Shown: positions 25,932 through 34,094 of the stretch, one piece after another
How positions within the stretch are numbered: position 1 is the first letter of the stretch
Layout of the letters: every line of letters starts with the position of its first letter
Assembly: GCF_000377565.1 (NCBI RefSeq)
Contig: NZ_KB898358.1
Span: forward strand, 1-64,000
DNA from: Rhizobium sp. 2MFCol3.1
GTDB lineage: Bacteria > Pseudomonadota > Alphaproteobacteria > Rhizobiales > Rhizobiaceae
Direction of reading: 5' to 3'
Length of the DNA: 64,000 nucleotides
Notes under the pieces: generated by a model
The model's input: only the letters and a program-made list of their open reading frames with translations
Told to the model about the DNA's origin: nothing
Databases searched by the model: none
Translations under genes and position numbers: made by a program

Positions 25932-27812
25932 ATGAGCGACACCGAGCGACAATCACCAGATGCCGCCTCGACGGGCACCGGATACCGGGTGCTGGCACGC
26001 AAATACCGCCCCAAGGATTTCACGGATCTGATGGTCGGCCAGGAGCCGATGGTCCAGACCCTGACCAACGCCTTCGAGACCGGCCGTATCGCGCAAGCCT
26101 ACATGCTGACCGGCGTTCGCGGGGTCGGCAAGACGACGACCGCCCGCATCCTGGCGCGCGCGCTGAATTACAAGACAGCCGAGATCGACAAGCCGACGAT
26201 CGATCTGCGCATCCCCGGCGACCACTGCCAGGCGATCATGGAAGGCCGCCATGTCGATGTCATCGAGATGGACGCCGCCTCGCATACCGGTATCGACGAT
26301 ATCCGCGAGATCATCGAGCAGGTGCGCTACCGTCCGGTTTCGGCGCGCTACAAGGTCTACATCATCGACGAAGTGCACATGCTCTCGACGCAGGCCTTCA
26401 ACGGCCTGTTGAAGACGCTCGAAGAGCCGCCGGAGCATGTGAAGTTCATCTTCGCCACGACGGAAATCCGCAAGGTGCCGATCACGGTCCTGTCGCGCTG
26501 CCAGCGCTTCGACTTGCGCCGCATCAGCGCGTCCGATCTCGTCGGCCTGTTCACCACGATCGCATCGAAGGAAGGCATCGAGGCCGAGCCCGATGCGCTG
26601 GCGATGATCGCCCGTGCCGCCGAAGGCTCGGCGCGCGACGGCCTGTCGCTGCTCGACCAGGCGATCGCCCATGGCGGCGGCGCGGTGCTGGCCGAATCGG
26701 TGCGTGGGATGCTCGGTCTCGCCGACCGCGCCCGCATCGTCGATCTCTTCCAGCACGTCATCAAGGGTGACGTGGCCGCAGCCCTTGGCGAATTCGAGAG
26801 CCAGTACGAGGCCGGCGCCAATCCGGTTGCGGTGCTCACCGATCTTGCCGATTTCACCCATCTGGTGACGCGTCTGAAATATGTGCCGGATGCCGCAAAC
26901 GATCCCTCGCTCAGCGAAATCGAGCGCACCAAGGGCGCGGAATTCTCGCAAGGCGTCGCCGTCACGGCGCTTTCGCGCATCTGGCAGATGCTCTTGAAGG
27001 GCATTCCCGAAGTGGAAGCATCCTCGCGCCCTTCGGGTGCCGCCGAAATGGTGCTGATCCGCCTCGCGCATGCCGCCCACCTCCCGGCCCCCGAGGACGC
27101 GGCCCGCCGGCTTGCGGAATTTTCTGAAAACAACGGTGGCGCGCGTTCGCCTTCGCCATCCGGCAATGGTGGTGGAAATGGCGGCGCGACCGTCAGCTAC
27201 CAGGGCAATGTCATGGCCCGCGCCGCGGAAGCCACGGCACCACGCCCCCAGCCCGCCGGTCCGACCGCCATGCTGCGCGTCGTCCAGAACTCTGATCCTC
27301 AGAGCCTCGCCGTCGGCCGCACCGAGGCGAAGGCCGCCGATGCGCCGCAGCCGCTGGTGCGGGTCAATTCGGTCAGCGATATCGCCAACCTCGCCGGCGA
27401 AAAGCGCGATGTGAAGATCAAGGCGCTGGTGCGCAACTTCGTGCGCCCGGTGCGCGTTCAGCCCGGCATCCTGGATGTCAACCTGACGGAAGGCGCGCCG
27501 GGAACGCTGCTGAACGAGCTTGCGCTGAAGCTCAAGGAATGGACAGGCATCCACTGGATCGTCAGTCTCAGCCGCGAAGCCGGCCAGCCGACCATGGTGG
27601 AAGCCGAGGCCAACGCCAAGGCGCAGCAGGTGAGCGACGCCAGGCAGGATCCTGACGTGGCGGCCATTCTCTCGCAGTTTCCGGGCGCCAAGATCATCGA
27701 CGTTCGCGTCCGTGCGCCGGAACCGGAAGAAGAGGAAGGCCCCGTGCAGGCGCCGGCGACCGCCGAATCCGAAGAGGGCGATATCCTGCCCGGCGACGAC
27801 ATAGAATTCTGA
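25932..27812 (+). CDS. dnaX: DNA polymerase III subunit tau/gamma
   Basis: The 626-residue clamp-loader ATPase has [20 protein letters not shown] at the start, Walker [10 protein letters not shown] near residue 62, the DEVHML Walker B and sensor motif [10 protein letters not shown] long Ala/Pro/Gly-rich linker follows, and a C-terminal domain probably binds the polymerase. The four zinc cysteines usual after Walker A are missing: the segment between ALNY and MDAASHTG holds a single Cys (DHCQAI). I see no slippery A-run for a gamma frameshift. ATG 25932 is chosen because it follows the SRP RNA and begins conserved sequence. Confidence 0.94.
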   Translation: MSDTERQSPDAASTGTGYRVLARKYRPKDFTDLMVGQEPMVQTLTNAFETGRIAQAYMLTGVRGVGKTTTARILARALNYKTAEIDKPTIDLRIPGDHCQAIMEGRHVDVIEMDAASHTGIDDIREIIEQVRYRPVSARYKVYIIDEVHMLSTQAFNGLLKTLEEPPEHVKFIFATTEIRKVPITVLSRCQRFDLRRISASDLVGLFTTIASKEGIEAEPDALAMIARAAEGSARDGLSLLDQAIAHGGGAVLAESVRGMLGLADRARIVDLFQHVIKGDVAAALGEFESQYEAGANPVAVLTDLADFTHLVTRLKYVPDAANDPSLSEIERTKGAEFSQGVAVTALSRIWQMLLKGIPEVEASSRPSGAAEMVLIRLAHAAHLPAPEDAARRLAEFSENNGGARSPSPSGNGGGNGGATVSYQGNVMARAAEATAPRPQPAGPTAMLRVVQNSDPQSLAVGRTEAKAADAPQPLVRVNSVSDIANLAGEKRDVKIKALVRNFVRPVRVQPGILDVNLTEGAPGTLLNELALKLKEWTGIHWIVSLSREAGQPTMVEAEANAKAQQVSDARQDPDVAAILSQFPGAKIIDVRVRAPEPEEEEGPVQAPATAESEEGDILPGDDIEF

Positions 27813-27834
27813 GACACCAAGAAGGAGCAAGACG

Positions 27835-28158
27835 ATGCGCGACATCATGGGCATGATGGGCAAAGTCAAGGAAATGCAGGCCAAGATGGAGCAGATGCAG
27901 GCGGAAATCGCCACGCTCACGGCCGAAGGCAAGTCCGGTGGCGGTCTCGTGACCGTCGTCATCACGGGCAAAGGCGAAATGCAGAGCCTGAAGATCGATC
28001 CGTCGCTCTTCAAGGAAGACGACGTCGAGATTCTCGAGGACCTGATCGTCGCCGCCCACAAGGATGCCAAGGAAAAGGCCGACGCGGTTGCCGCCGAAAA
28101 GACCAAGGCGCTGACGGCAGGCCTGCCGATCCCGCCCGGCTTCAAGATGCCGTTCTGA
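27835..28158 (+). CDS. ebfC: YbaB/EbfC-family nucleoid-associated protein
   Basis: The 107-residue protein starts [20 protein letters not shown], a Met-rich coiled coil typical of the family, and has the conserved [14 protein letters not shown] and [11 protein letters not shown]. Family members are small dimeric DNA-binding proteins found next to dnaX and recR. GAAGGAGCAAGACG precedes the ATG. It is 22 bases after dnaX, so they are co-transcribed. Here the usual recR neighbour is displaced by two reversed genes. Confidence 0.94.
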   Translation: MRDIMGMMGKVKEMQAKMEQMQAEIATLTAEGKSGGGLVTVVITGKGEMQSLKIDPSLFKEDDVEILEDLIVAAHKDAKEKADAVAAEKTKALTAGLPIPPGFKMPF

Positions 28159-28181
28159 TCATCAGATCGAACTTGGATTTG

Positions 28182-28220
28182 CAAGCGCCGGCGCCCATCG
28201 GTTGGCCGGCGCTTGTCGTT
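28182..28220. terminator. Terminator between ebfC and the DUF992 gene
   Basis: CAAGCGCCGGC (28182-28192) pairs with GCCGGCGCTTG (28205-28215) around a 12-base loop, followed by TCGTTT on the plus strand. It separates dnaX-ebfC from the convergent gene and probably acts on both. Confidence 0.75.
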
Positions 28221-28230
28221 TGAGACACGC

Positions 28231-28761
28231 CTATTTCGTATGCTTTTGCGTGTGGTGCTTGGCGGGCTTTGCCTTCGGCGGCGGAACGAAGGTCAGCTTC
28301 ATGTTGGCGATGCCGGCCGCGACGTTGAGGCCGGATGTGCCCTCGACGGACAGCGGCTGCAGCGCCACCGATCCCTCCAGGCCGCCTACCAGCGCATTCG
28401 CGCCCAGCCCAAGGCCAACGGTCGCATTGGCCGCCACGCCGGAATAGCTGCCCTGTAGCGCGCCTTCAGGATGGTTCGCCGGCGCATAGACGTACCAGAT
28501 CAGCGTTCCACCTTTCAGCATGCCGATATCGACGCCGATCTTGGTGATCGCGCCGCGGTAATGCTCCACATGCCCGGGCTGCGAGGGCGTGAACATGCAG
28601 TCCACCTCCCGTTTCGAGCCGATGATCATGCCGATTCCCGCCGAGATATCGCAGGTCAGTGACCCCGCATGCACATTGGCCGCCGTCGCCGGCTGCGGAG
28701 CGGAAAGGGCCGTCGCGGCGGCAACGGCAAGGGCGATCGAGGTAAACTTGAAGACGGACAT
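28231..28761 (-). CDS. DUF992-family secreted protein
   Basis: The 176-residue protein has a signal peptide (SIALAVAAATALSAPQPATA-A) and the DUF992 pattern: a Cys in VHAGSLTCDISAGIGMIIGS, a second in REVDCMFTP, then Gly-rich beta segments such as GVAANATVGLGLGANALVGG. The tail is Lys/His-rich (PAKHHTQKHTK), which may bind metal or be unstructured. The function is unknown. AAGGAGG before the ATG at 28761 fixes the start. It and the MOSC gene sit reversed between ebfC and recR. Confidence 0.82.
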   Translation of the reverse strand: MSVFKFTSIALAVAAATALSAPQPATAANVHAGSLTCDISAGIGMIIGSKREVDCMFTPSQPGHVEHYRGAITKIGVDIGMLKGGTLIWYVYAPANHPEGALQGSYSGVAANATVGLGLGANALVGGLEGSVALQPLSVEGTSGLNVAAGIANMKLTFVPPPKAKPAKHHTQKHTK

Positions 28762-28866
28762 GCAGGCCTCCTTGGATTGGCACACCGTCAGGAGGAAATT
28801 AGGAGATGTCCTGATATCAGCAAGTGATCATAAAGCCGGAATCTCAGAGCCGCGATCGGCGCGGGC

Positions 28867-29484
28867 TTAGCCTCCCGCGAGAAGGCTGTCGCGCAGCTTG
28901 TAGTGGATCGGCGCGGCCAGATAGCGGGCGCGGTCTTCGGCTGACAGCCGCCTGCCGAATGTCGCCATCATCTCCGGCATCGTCACCCGCGATCCCTCGA
29001 AGCACTGCCATTCCACCGTCTCGCCTGTTGTCACCGTGCCCGGCTTGATCACCCGGCAATAGATGCCGGGCCGGCCGGCGCGGGTGTAGCGCTTGACGAA
29101 CAAGGGATCGCCCATGCGCGCCGCGAAGGTGGCGCAGGGGATACGCGCGGAGGTGACCTCGAGAACAAGATTGCCGGCTATGAACCGATCGCCGACCGCG
29201 ACCATCGTGTTGTCGAGCCCTTCGATGACGAGGTTTTCGCCGAAGGTGCCGGGCTTAATCGTCTGGCCGAGTTCCGCCGACCACCAGTCGAGCGTCAGCG
29301 ATCCCTCGACATAGACGGCCTGGTCGACACCGCCATGGTGCTTTCGGTTACAGATCGCGTCGCCGAGCAGCCCTTCGGCGTCGACGAGCACGCCGCCGCT
29401 GATCGCGTGCTTGTTGATGCCGGTCTTGTAGCTCTTGCCCGGCAGCCTCTCGGCGTTGCCGATGCAGACGGCGAGGATTTTCAT
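28867..29484 (-). CDS. MOSC-domain protein (YiiM-like)
   Basis: The 205-residue protein resembles stand-alone MOSC proteins. It contains LGDAICNRKHHGGVDQAVYV, with the family His-His-Gly-Gly motif, and the conserved Cys region RIPCATFAARM. MOSC domains bind molybdenum cofactor or its sulfurated form, and stand-alone members take part in detoxifying N-hydroxylated compounds or in sulfur transfer. It is reversed relative to ebfC and recR and may share a transcript with the DUF992 gene downstream. Confidence 0.88.
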   Translation of the reverse strand: MKILAVCIGNAERLPGKSYKTGINKHAISGGVLVDAEGLLGDAICNRKHHGGVDQAVYVEGSLTLDWWSAELGQTIKPGTFGENLVIEGLDNTMVAVGDRFIAGNLVLEVTSARIPCATFAARMGDPLFVKRYTRAGRPGIYCRVIKPGTVTTGETVEWQCFEGSRVTMPEMMATFGRRLSAEDRARYLAAPIHYKLRDSLLAGG

Positions 29485-29540
29485 AAGGCCCGCTTTTCTG
29501 TCCGTTTCCGTTTTTCAAACATATGGGCTAAGAACCCGAT

Positions 29541-30146
29541 ATGGCAAAGCGAGTCACCGGCCCCGAAATCGAAAAACTCATCCAGCTGCTGGCAAAGGTG
29601 CCGGGCCTCGGCCCCCGCTCCGCGCGCCGCGCCGCGCTGCACCTGATCAAGAAGAAGGATCAGCTGCTCGGGCCTCTCGGCAGCGCCATGGGCGAGGCCT
29701 ATGACAAGGTGAAGATCTGCTCGCGCTGCGGCAATGTCGATACCTCCGATCCCTGCACCGTCTGCACCGACGACCGCCGCGACCAGTCCGTCATCATCGT
29801 CGTCGAGGATGTCTCCGACCTCTGGGCGCTGGAGCGCGCCGCCGCCTTGAACGCCGCCTATCACGTACTCGGCGGCACGCTCTCGCCGCTCGATGGCGTC
29901 GGCCCGGATGATCTGAACATCAAGGGCCTGATCGAACGCGTCACGGCCGGCGGCATCAAGGAACTGATCATCGCCGTCAACGCCACCGTCGAAGGGCAGA
30001 CCACAGCACACTATATAACCGACCAGCTGGCCGGGCTCGATGTGAAGATCACGCGACTGGCGCATGGCGTGCCTGTTGGCGGTGAGCTTGATTATCTCGA
30101 CGAGGGTACGCTGACCGCGGCGCTGCGGGCGCGGACGTCGATATGA
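29541..30146 (+). CDS. recR: Recombination protein RecR
   Basis: The 201-residue protein forms rings that help RecF/RecO load RecA. Features in order are an N-terminal helix-hairpin-helix ([20 protein letters not shown]), a zinc finger with [16 protein letters not shown] near residues 57-72, and a Toprim domain ([15 protein letters not shown]). The C-terminal segment contains [20 protein letters not shown]. Its stop overlaps the first possible ATG of the next frame. It is separated from dnaX-ebfC by two minus-strand genes. Confidence 0.96.
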   Translation: MAKRVTGPEIEKLIQLLAKVPGLGPRSARRAALHLIKKKDQLLGPLGSAMGEAYDKVKICSRCGNVDTSDPCTVCTDDRRDQSVIIVVEDVSDLWALERAAALNAAYHVLGGTLSPLDGVGPDDLNIKGLIERVTAGGIKELIIAVNATVEGQTTAHYITDQLAGLDVKITRLAHGVPVGGELDYLDEGTLTAALRARTSI

Positions 30147-30168
30147 GGGGAAAACTGATGCTAAGAAA

Positions 30169-30320
30169 TACCCCCCTCTGTCCTGCCGGACATCTCCCCC
30201 ACAAGGGGGGAGATCGACTCGTGGCGGGCTTCCAGTCAAACAATGAGATTGGAGCGAGCGGTCGCTCCCAGCCAATCTCCCCCCTTGTGGGGGAGATGTC
30301 CGGCAGGACAGAGGGGGGTA
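30169..30320. repeat. Interspersed palindromic element, copy C (overlaps the start of the transglycosylase gene)
   Basis: The element runs from TACCCCCCTCTG to CAGAGGGGGGTA. The left half is identical to copy B for about 50 bases, and the right half matches the right halves of copies A and B. It starts 23 bases after the recR stop. Its right arm contains the only ATG near the signal peptide of the next gene (30296), so the element and the coding region overlap. Confidence 0.82.
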
Positions 30321-31561
30321 TCGCACGGCATGCCCTTGCTATTCTTCTCACCCTCCTCGCCACCACCAGCATCGCCCAAGCCGCCCCCTCGAAAGCCGAG
30401 GTCGAAGCCCAGTTCGAGCGTTGGGTGCAAATCGACCTCTGGCCGGAAGCACAAAAGAGCGGCATATCCGAAAAGACCTTCAAGGCCGCATTCTCAGGCG
30501 TCACGCTCGATTGGTCGCTGAACGATCTCGCCCCTCCCGGTTTTCCGCCGCCGAAGGAGGTGAAGCAGACGCAGGCCGAGTTCTCCTCGCCGGCGCCCTA
30601 TTTCAACGATGACAGGCTGAAGCGCCTGGCCGTCACCGGCCGAAGCTTCCAGACGCAATACGCCTCGACGCTGAAGAAGATCGAGAAGACCTATGGCGTG
30701 CCCGGCTCGATCGTGCTCGCCATCTGGGGTCGCGAGACGGGCTTCGGCGCCGCCAAGATCCCGAATTCCGGCATCGAGGTGCTGGCCACCAAGGCCTTCA
30801 TGTCCACCCGCAAGGATATGTTCCGCACCGAACTGATCGCCGGCCTGCATATCATCGACGGCGGCGATGTCACGGCGGCCGATTTCAAGGGATCGTCGGC
30901 CGGTGCGCTCGGCCAGCCGCAGTTCATGCCGACGAGCTATCTGAAATATGCCGTCGATTTCGATGGTGATGGTCACCGCAACATCTGGACCTCGGTTCCC
31001 GATACGCTGGCCTCGATCGCCAACTTCCTGGTCAAGAAGGGCTGGCAGGCAAACCGCAGCTGGGGCTACGAGGTGACGATCCCCGAAAACGTCTCCTGCG
31101 CGCAGGAAGGTCCCGATCTCGGCAAGCCGATCGCCCATTGGAACTCGCTCGGCATCGACCGCATCTCCGGCAAGGCCTTCCCCTCGGGCGAGAAGAACGC
31201 GACGGGCATGATGATGGTGCCGGCCGGCCGTGACGGCCCGGAATTCCTGGTGACGCCGAATTTCTATGTCATCAAGGAATACAACAATTCCGATCTCTAC
31301 GCGCTCTATATCGGCAATCTCGCGGACCGCATCGCCTATGGCTCCGGCGCGTTCGAGGGCGCTTGGGGCGATGTCGGCAAGATGCTGCGCTCGGATGTCG
31401 CCACCATGCAGAAGGCGCTGGAGAAGAAGGGCTACGACGTCGGCGGTTCTGATGGCCTGCCCGGCTACAAGACGCGCCGTTCCATCGGCCAGTGGCAGGA
31501 AAAGAACGGCATGAAGCCGACCTGCTATCCCGAGGCGCACATGATCGGCAAGCTCAAGTAA
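30296..31561 (+). CDS. Lytic murein transglycosylase (MltB-type) with peptidoglycan-binding domain
   Basis: The protein, about 421 residues, cleaves the glycan strand of peptidoglycan to 1,6-anhydro ends. After a signal segment (ALAILLTLLATTSIAQAA), the catalytic domain has the active Glu in IWGRETGFG and the substrate segments SSAGALGQPQFMPTSY and DFDGDGHRNIW. The last 60 residues form a PG_binding_1 domain (MQKALEKKGYDVGGSDGLPG). The ATG at 30296 is inside palindromic element C, with GTGGGGG as the only ribosome-binding-like sequence. The frame is open back to an ATG at 30143 that overlaps the recR stop, so the true start is uncertain. Confidence 0.85.
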   Translation: MSGRTEGGIARHALAILLTLLATTSIAQAAPSKAEVEAQFERWVQIDLWPEAQKSGISEKTFKAAFSGVTLDWSLNDLAPPGFPPPKEVKQTQAEFSSPAPYFNDDRLKRLAVTGRSFQTQYASTLKKIEKTYGVPGSIVLAIWGRETGFGAAKIPNSGIEVLATKAFMSTRKDMFRTELIAGLHIIDGGDVTAADFKGSSAGALGQPQFMPTSYLKYAVDFDGDGHRNIWTSVPDTLASIANFLVKKGWQANRSWGYEVTIPENVSCAQEGPDLGKPIAHWNSLGIDRISGKAFPSGEKNATGMMMVPAGRDGPEFLVTPNFYVIKEYNNSDLYALYIGNLADRIAYGSGAFEGAWGDVGKMLRSDVATMQKALEKKGYDVGGSDGLPGYKTRRSIGQWQEKNGMKPTCYPEAHMIGKLK

Positions 31562-31564
31562 ATT

Positions 31565-33196
31565 CTAGTGGTGCAGGTCGATATGCGCCTTGAAGAAAAG
31601 GTCGTCGCTGGGCGGAATGGCCTGCCGTTCGATCATACGGTGCACATGCGGCCCCGTTTCGCCGCGATGCAGCGCCCTTAGCCGGTCGGTGTTTTCGCCG
31701 TCCACCTGGGTTCGCCGCTGGTTGTGGCGGATATACTCCACCCAGGTCGGCGTGTGGTAGGTCTCGGTCCACGAGCCCGGCTTTTCCAGGTCGCGCATCA
31801 GCGCCCAGTTGCGCGCGCCATCGCGGATGCGGATACGCCGCCGCTCGCCCATCAGCTGCAGGAACTCCGGCACGTCGAGATCGTCGATCTCGTAATCGAC
31901 CTGGATGACGACAGGCCCGCTGCGCGGCGTGATATCGAGACCGAGCGCCGGCTCGGTGAAGCGGTTGAGCGGGTCGAGGTTGAGTGTCTCGAAGGCCGGC
32001 ATGGCGAATTTCAGCCCGATGACGATGCCGAACAGCATGACGACAGCCGACATCAAAAGCGCGTTGGCGACGCCGTAATTGTCGGCGGCGATACCCCAGA
32101 TCCAGCTGCCCCCGGCAATCCCGCCGAAGGTCACGGTCTGGTAGAGCGACAGCGCCCGGCCGACCACCCAGCGCGGCGTCGAGAGCTGCACGATGGTGTT
32201 GAACAGCGACAGCGCCAGCACCCAGCAAGCGCCCGAGATCACCAATCCCAAACAGGTGACCGCCGAAATCGGGCTGAAGGCGGCGATCGCTGCGCTGAGC
32301 GCGAAGCCGGAAAACGACAGGCGCACGATCGTCTCGCTGGAGAAGCGCTCGCGCAGCCTGGCGTTCAGCACCGCGCCGCCGATGGCGCCGATGCCGAAGG
32401 AGCCGAGCATCAGGCCGTAGGTCAGCGGACCGCCGACCACCAGCTCCAGCGCCACGATCGGCAGGAGCGCGAGGATCGAGCTGGCGCTGATGCCGAAGAT
32501 AAGGCCGCGTAGCATGACTTTCTGCAGGTTGGGCGACATGGAGATGTAGCGCAGCCCGGCAAAGATGGCGCTGCCGAGCGCCTCGCGCGGCAGCGTGGTC
32601 GCGGGATAGGTCGGCTTCCAGCGCATCAGTGCATAGATCAGCGCGAAATAGCTCATCGTATTGACGGCAAAGGCGGCTGCCGCACCGGCGGCGGCGACGA
32701 TGATGCCGCCGATCGCCGGCCCGACGCTGCGGGTAATGTTGAAGCCGACGCTGTTCAGCGTCACGGCGCCGGGAAGATCGGCGCGCGGAACCATGTCGCC
32801 CACCGAGGCCTGCCAGGAGGGATTGTTGAGTGCCGTGCCGCAGCCGAGCAGGAAGGTGAAGAACAGGAGCAACCAGGGAGAGAGGATCCCGAAGAAGGCG
32901 AAGATGCTGAGCAGCGCCGAGACCGCCAGCATGAAACACTGCGCCGTCAGCATCACCCGCCGCCGATCGAAGCTGTCGGCCAGTGCCCCCGAGACCAGCG
33001 AGAAGAGCATGATGGGAAGCGCGGTTGAGGTCTGCACCAGCGCCACCATGTCGCCCGACGCGGTAATCATCGTCATCATCCACGCGGCACCGACCGCCTG
33101 GATCAGGCCGCCGAAATTGGAAGCGATGCTGGCGAACCAGATGGTGCGGTAGGTCTCGTGCCTGAGCGGTGCCAGTGTCGATGAAGTATAGGCCAC
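31565..33196 (-). CDS. MFS exporter fused to a C-terminal ABM-like domain
   Basis: The 543-residue protein has about 400 residues of major facilitator fold of the EntS/MFS_3 group (about twelve helices, opening LRHETYRTIWFASIASNFGG). A soluble tail of roughly 130 residues contains VVIQVDYEIDDLDVPEFLQL and TWVEYIRHNQRRT. The tail looks like a ferredoxin-like antibiotic-monooxygenase-type domain. The substrate is unknown. The GTG start at 33196 is chosen because GGAGG lies four bases ahead and the longer frame is unrelated. It converges with the transglycosylase gene (3 bases apart) and diverges from rimP. Confidence 0.83.
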   Translation of the reverse strand: MAYTSSTLAPLRHETYRTIWFASIASNFGGLIQAVGAAWMMTMITASGDMVALVQTSTALPIMLFSLVSGALADSFDRRRVMLTAQCFMLAVSALLSIFAFFGILSPWLLLFFTFLLGCGTALNNPSWQASVGDMVPRADLPGAVTLNSVGFNITRSVGPAIGGIIVAAAGAAAAFAVNTMSYFALIYALMRWKPTYPATTLPREALGSAIFAGLRYISMSPNLQKVMLRGLIFGISASSILALLPIVALELVVGGPLTYGLMLGSFGIGAIGGAVLNARLRERFSSETIVRLSFSGFALSAAIAAFSPISAVTCLGLVISGACWVLALSLFNTIVQLSTPRWVVGRALSLYQTVTFGGIAGGSWIWGIAADNYGVANALLMSAVVMLFGIVIGLKFAMPAFETLNLDPLNRFTEPALGLDITPRSGPVVIQVDYEIDDLDVPEFLQLMGERRRIRIRDGARNWALMRDLEKPGSWTETYHTPTWVEYIRHNQRRTQVDGENTDRLRALHRGETGPHVHRMIERQAIPPSDDLFFKAHIDLHH

Positions 33197-33300
33197 GATT
33201 CCTCCCGTCGAATGCCATGCGCTGCGCCAAGCTATATAAGCGAAACGGCGATCAAGGCCACCGACCGCCTGCCGCAACCGCGCCGTACCGCCGATGGAGC

Positions 33301-33329
33301 TTGCTATTTCGCGGAAACGGGCCTATATG
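33301..33329 (+). promoter_or_regulatory. Putative promoter of the rimP-nusA-infB operon
   Basis: TTGCTA at 33301-33306 and TATATG at 33324-33329 are 17 bases apart, a good fit to a housekeeping sigma-70 promoter. Transcription would start near A33336, giving a leader of about 93 bases before rimP that contains the terminator at 33358-33386. Confidence 0.5.
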
Positions 33330-33357
33330 GCTCTCAAATCTTGATCGCATTGATGAG

Positions 33358-33386
33358 GAGTGGGCCGCAAGGACCCGCTCTTTTTT
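33358..33386 (+). terminator. Intrinsic terminator inside the rimP leader (possible attenuator)
   Basis: GAGTGGG (33358-33364) pairs with CCCGCTC (33374-33380), one wobble pair, followed by TTTTTT. It is 42 bases upstream of the rimP TTG start and downstream of the likely promoter. No upstream plus-strand gene needs it except the convergently arranged transglycosylase 1.8 kb away. Confidence 0.7.
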
Positions 33387-33428
33387 ATTACCGCGATCGC
33401 CCGAAAATATCGCTTAGGAGCGCATCGC

Positions 33429-34034
33429 TTGTCGGATTCGACGAACGCAGACAATGAACTTGAGCCGCGGCTGATCACCGAGACTGGCCTCGACCAGCGC
33501 CTCGCCGCCATCATCGAGCCCGTCCTCATCGACCTCGGCTACCGCCTGATCCGCGTGCGCATGCTCAACCAGAACGGCGCCACCATGCAGATCATGGCCG
33601 AGCGCAACGATGGAACCATGGACGTCGAAGGCTGCGAGGAGGTCTCGGTGGCCGTTTCTCCGGTTCTCGATGTGGAAGATCCGATCGATAAAGAGTATCA
33701 TCTGGAAGTGTCGTCGCCCGGCATCGATCGCCCGATGGTGCGCAAGTCCGATTTCGTGCGCTGGCAGGGCCATTTTTTGAAGTGCGAGACCTCGATCATC
33801 GTCGGGGGTCGCAAGCGCTTCCGCGGCAAGATCGTTTCCAGCGACGTCGATGGCTTCACGCTCGAGCGTGACGAGGCTCCGGCCGGCGAGGAAAAGGCGA
33901 TCGTCATTCCGTTCACGGCCCTTGCCGATGCGAAACTCATTCTGACCGACGATCTGATCCGTGATGCCCTGCGCGCCGACAAGCTGGCGAAGGCAGAGGC
34001 TGCGAACCAGAACGAAGCGGAAGACGAAGAATAA
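33429..34034 (+). CDS. rimP: Ribosome maturation factor RimP, TTG start
   Basis: The 201-residue protein assists late 30S assembly. It has the N-terminal domain with [28 protein letters not shown] and the conserved [11 protein letters not shown], and a C-terminal SH3-like domain. The tail is charged and Ala/Glu-rich. The start is taken as TTG at 33429, with AGGAG nine bases upstream, because the conserved sequence [12 protein letters not shown] follows; the in-frame ATG at 33360 lies inside the terminator hairpin. It heads rimP-nusA-ylxR-infB-rbfA-truB. Confidence 0.92.
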   Translation: MSDSTNADNELEPRLITETGLDQRLAAIIEPVLIDLGYRLIRVRMLNQNGATMQIMAERNDGTMDVEGCEEVSVAVSPVLDVEDPIDKEYHLEVSSPGIDRPMVRKSDFVRWQGHFLKCETSIIVGGRKRFRGKIVSSDVDGFTLERDEAPAGEEKAIVIPFTALADAKLILTDDLIRDALRADKLAKAEAANQNEAEDEE

Positions 34035-34094
34035 ACCGATCAACTTGTGGCGCCGGGCAAGGGAAGCCTGGACGCCTAGACGGAGACAAAACAC

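Noticed and set aside
26000..27812. A programmed frameshift in dnaX producing gamma
   Set aside because: I found no A-run slippery heptamer followed by a stem in the expected region.
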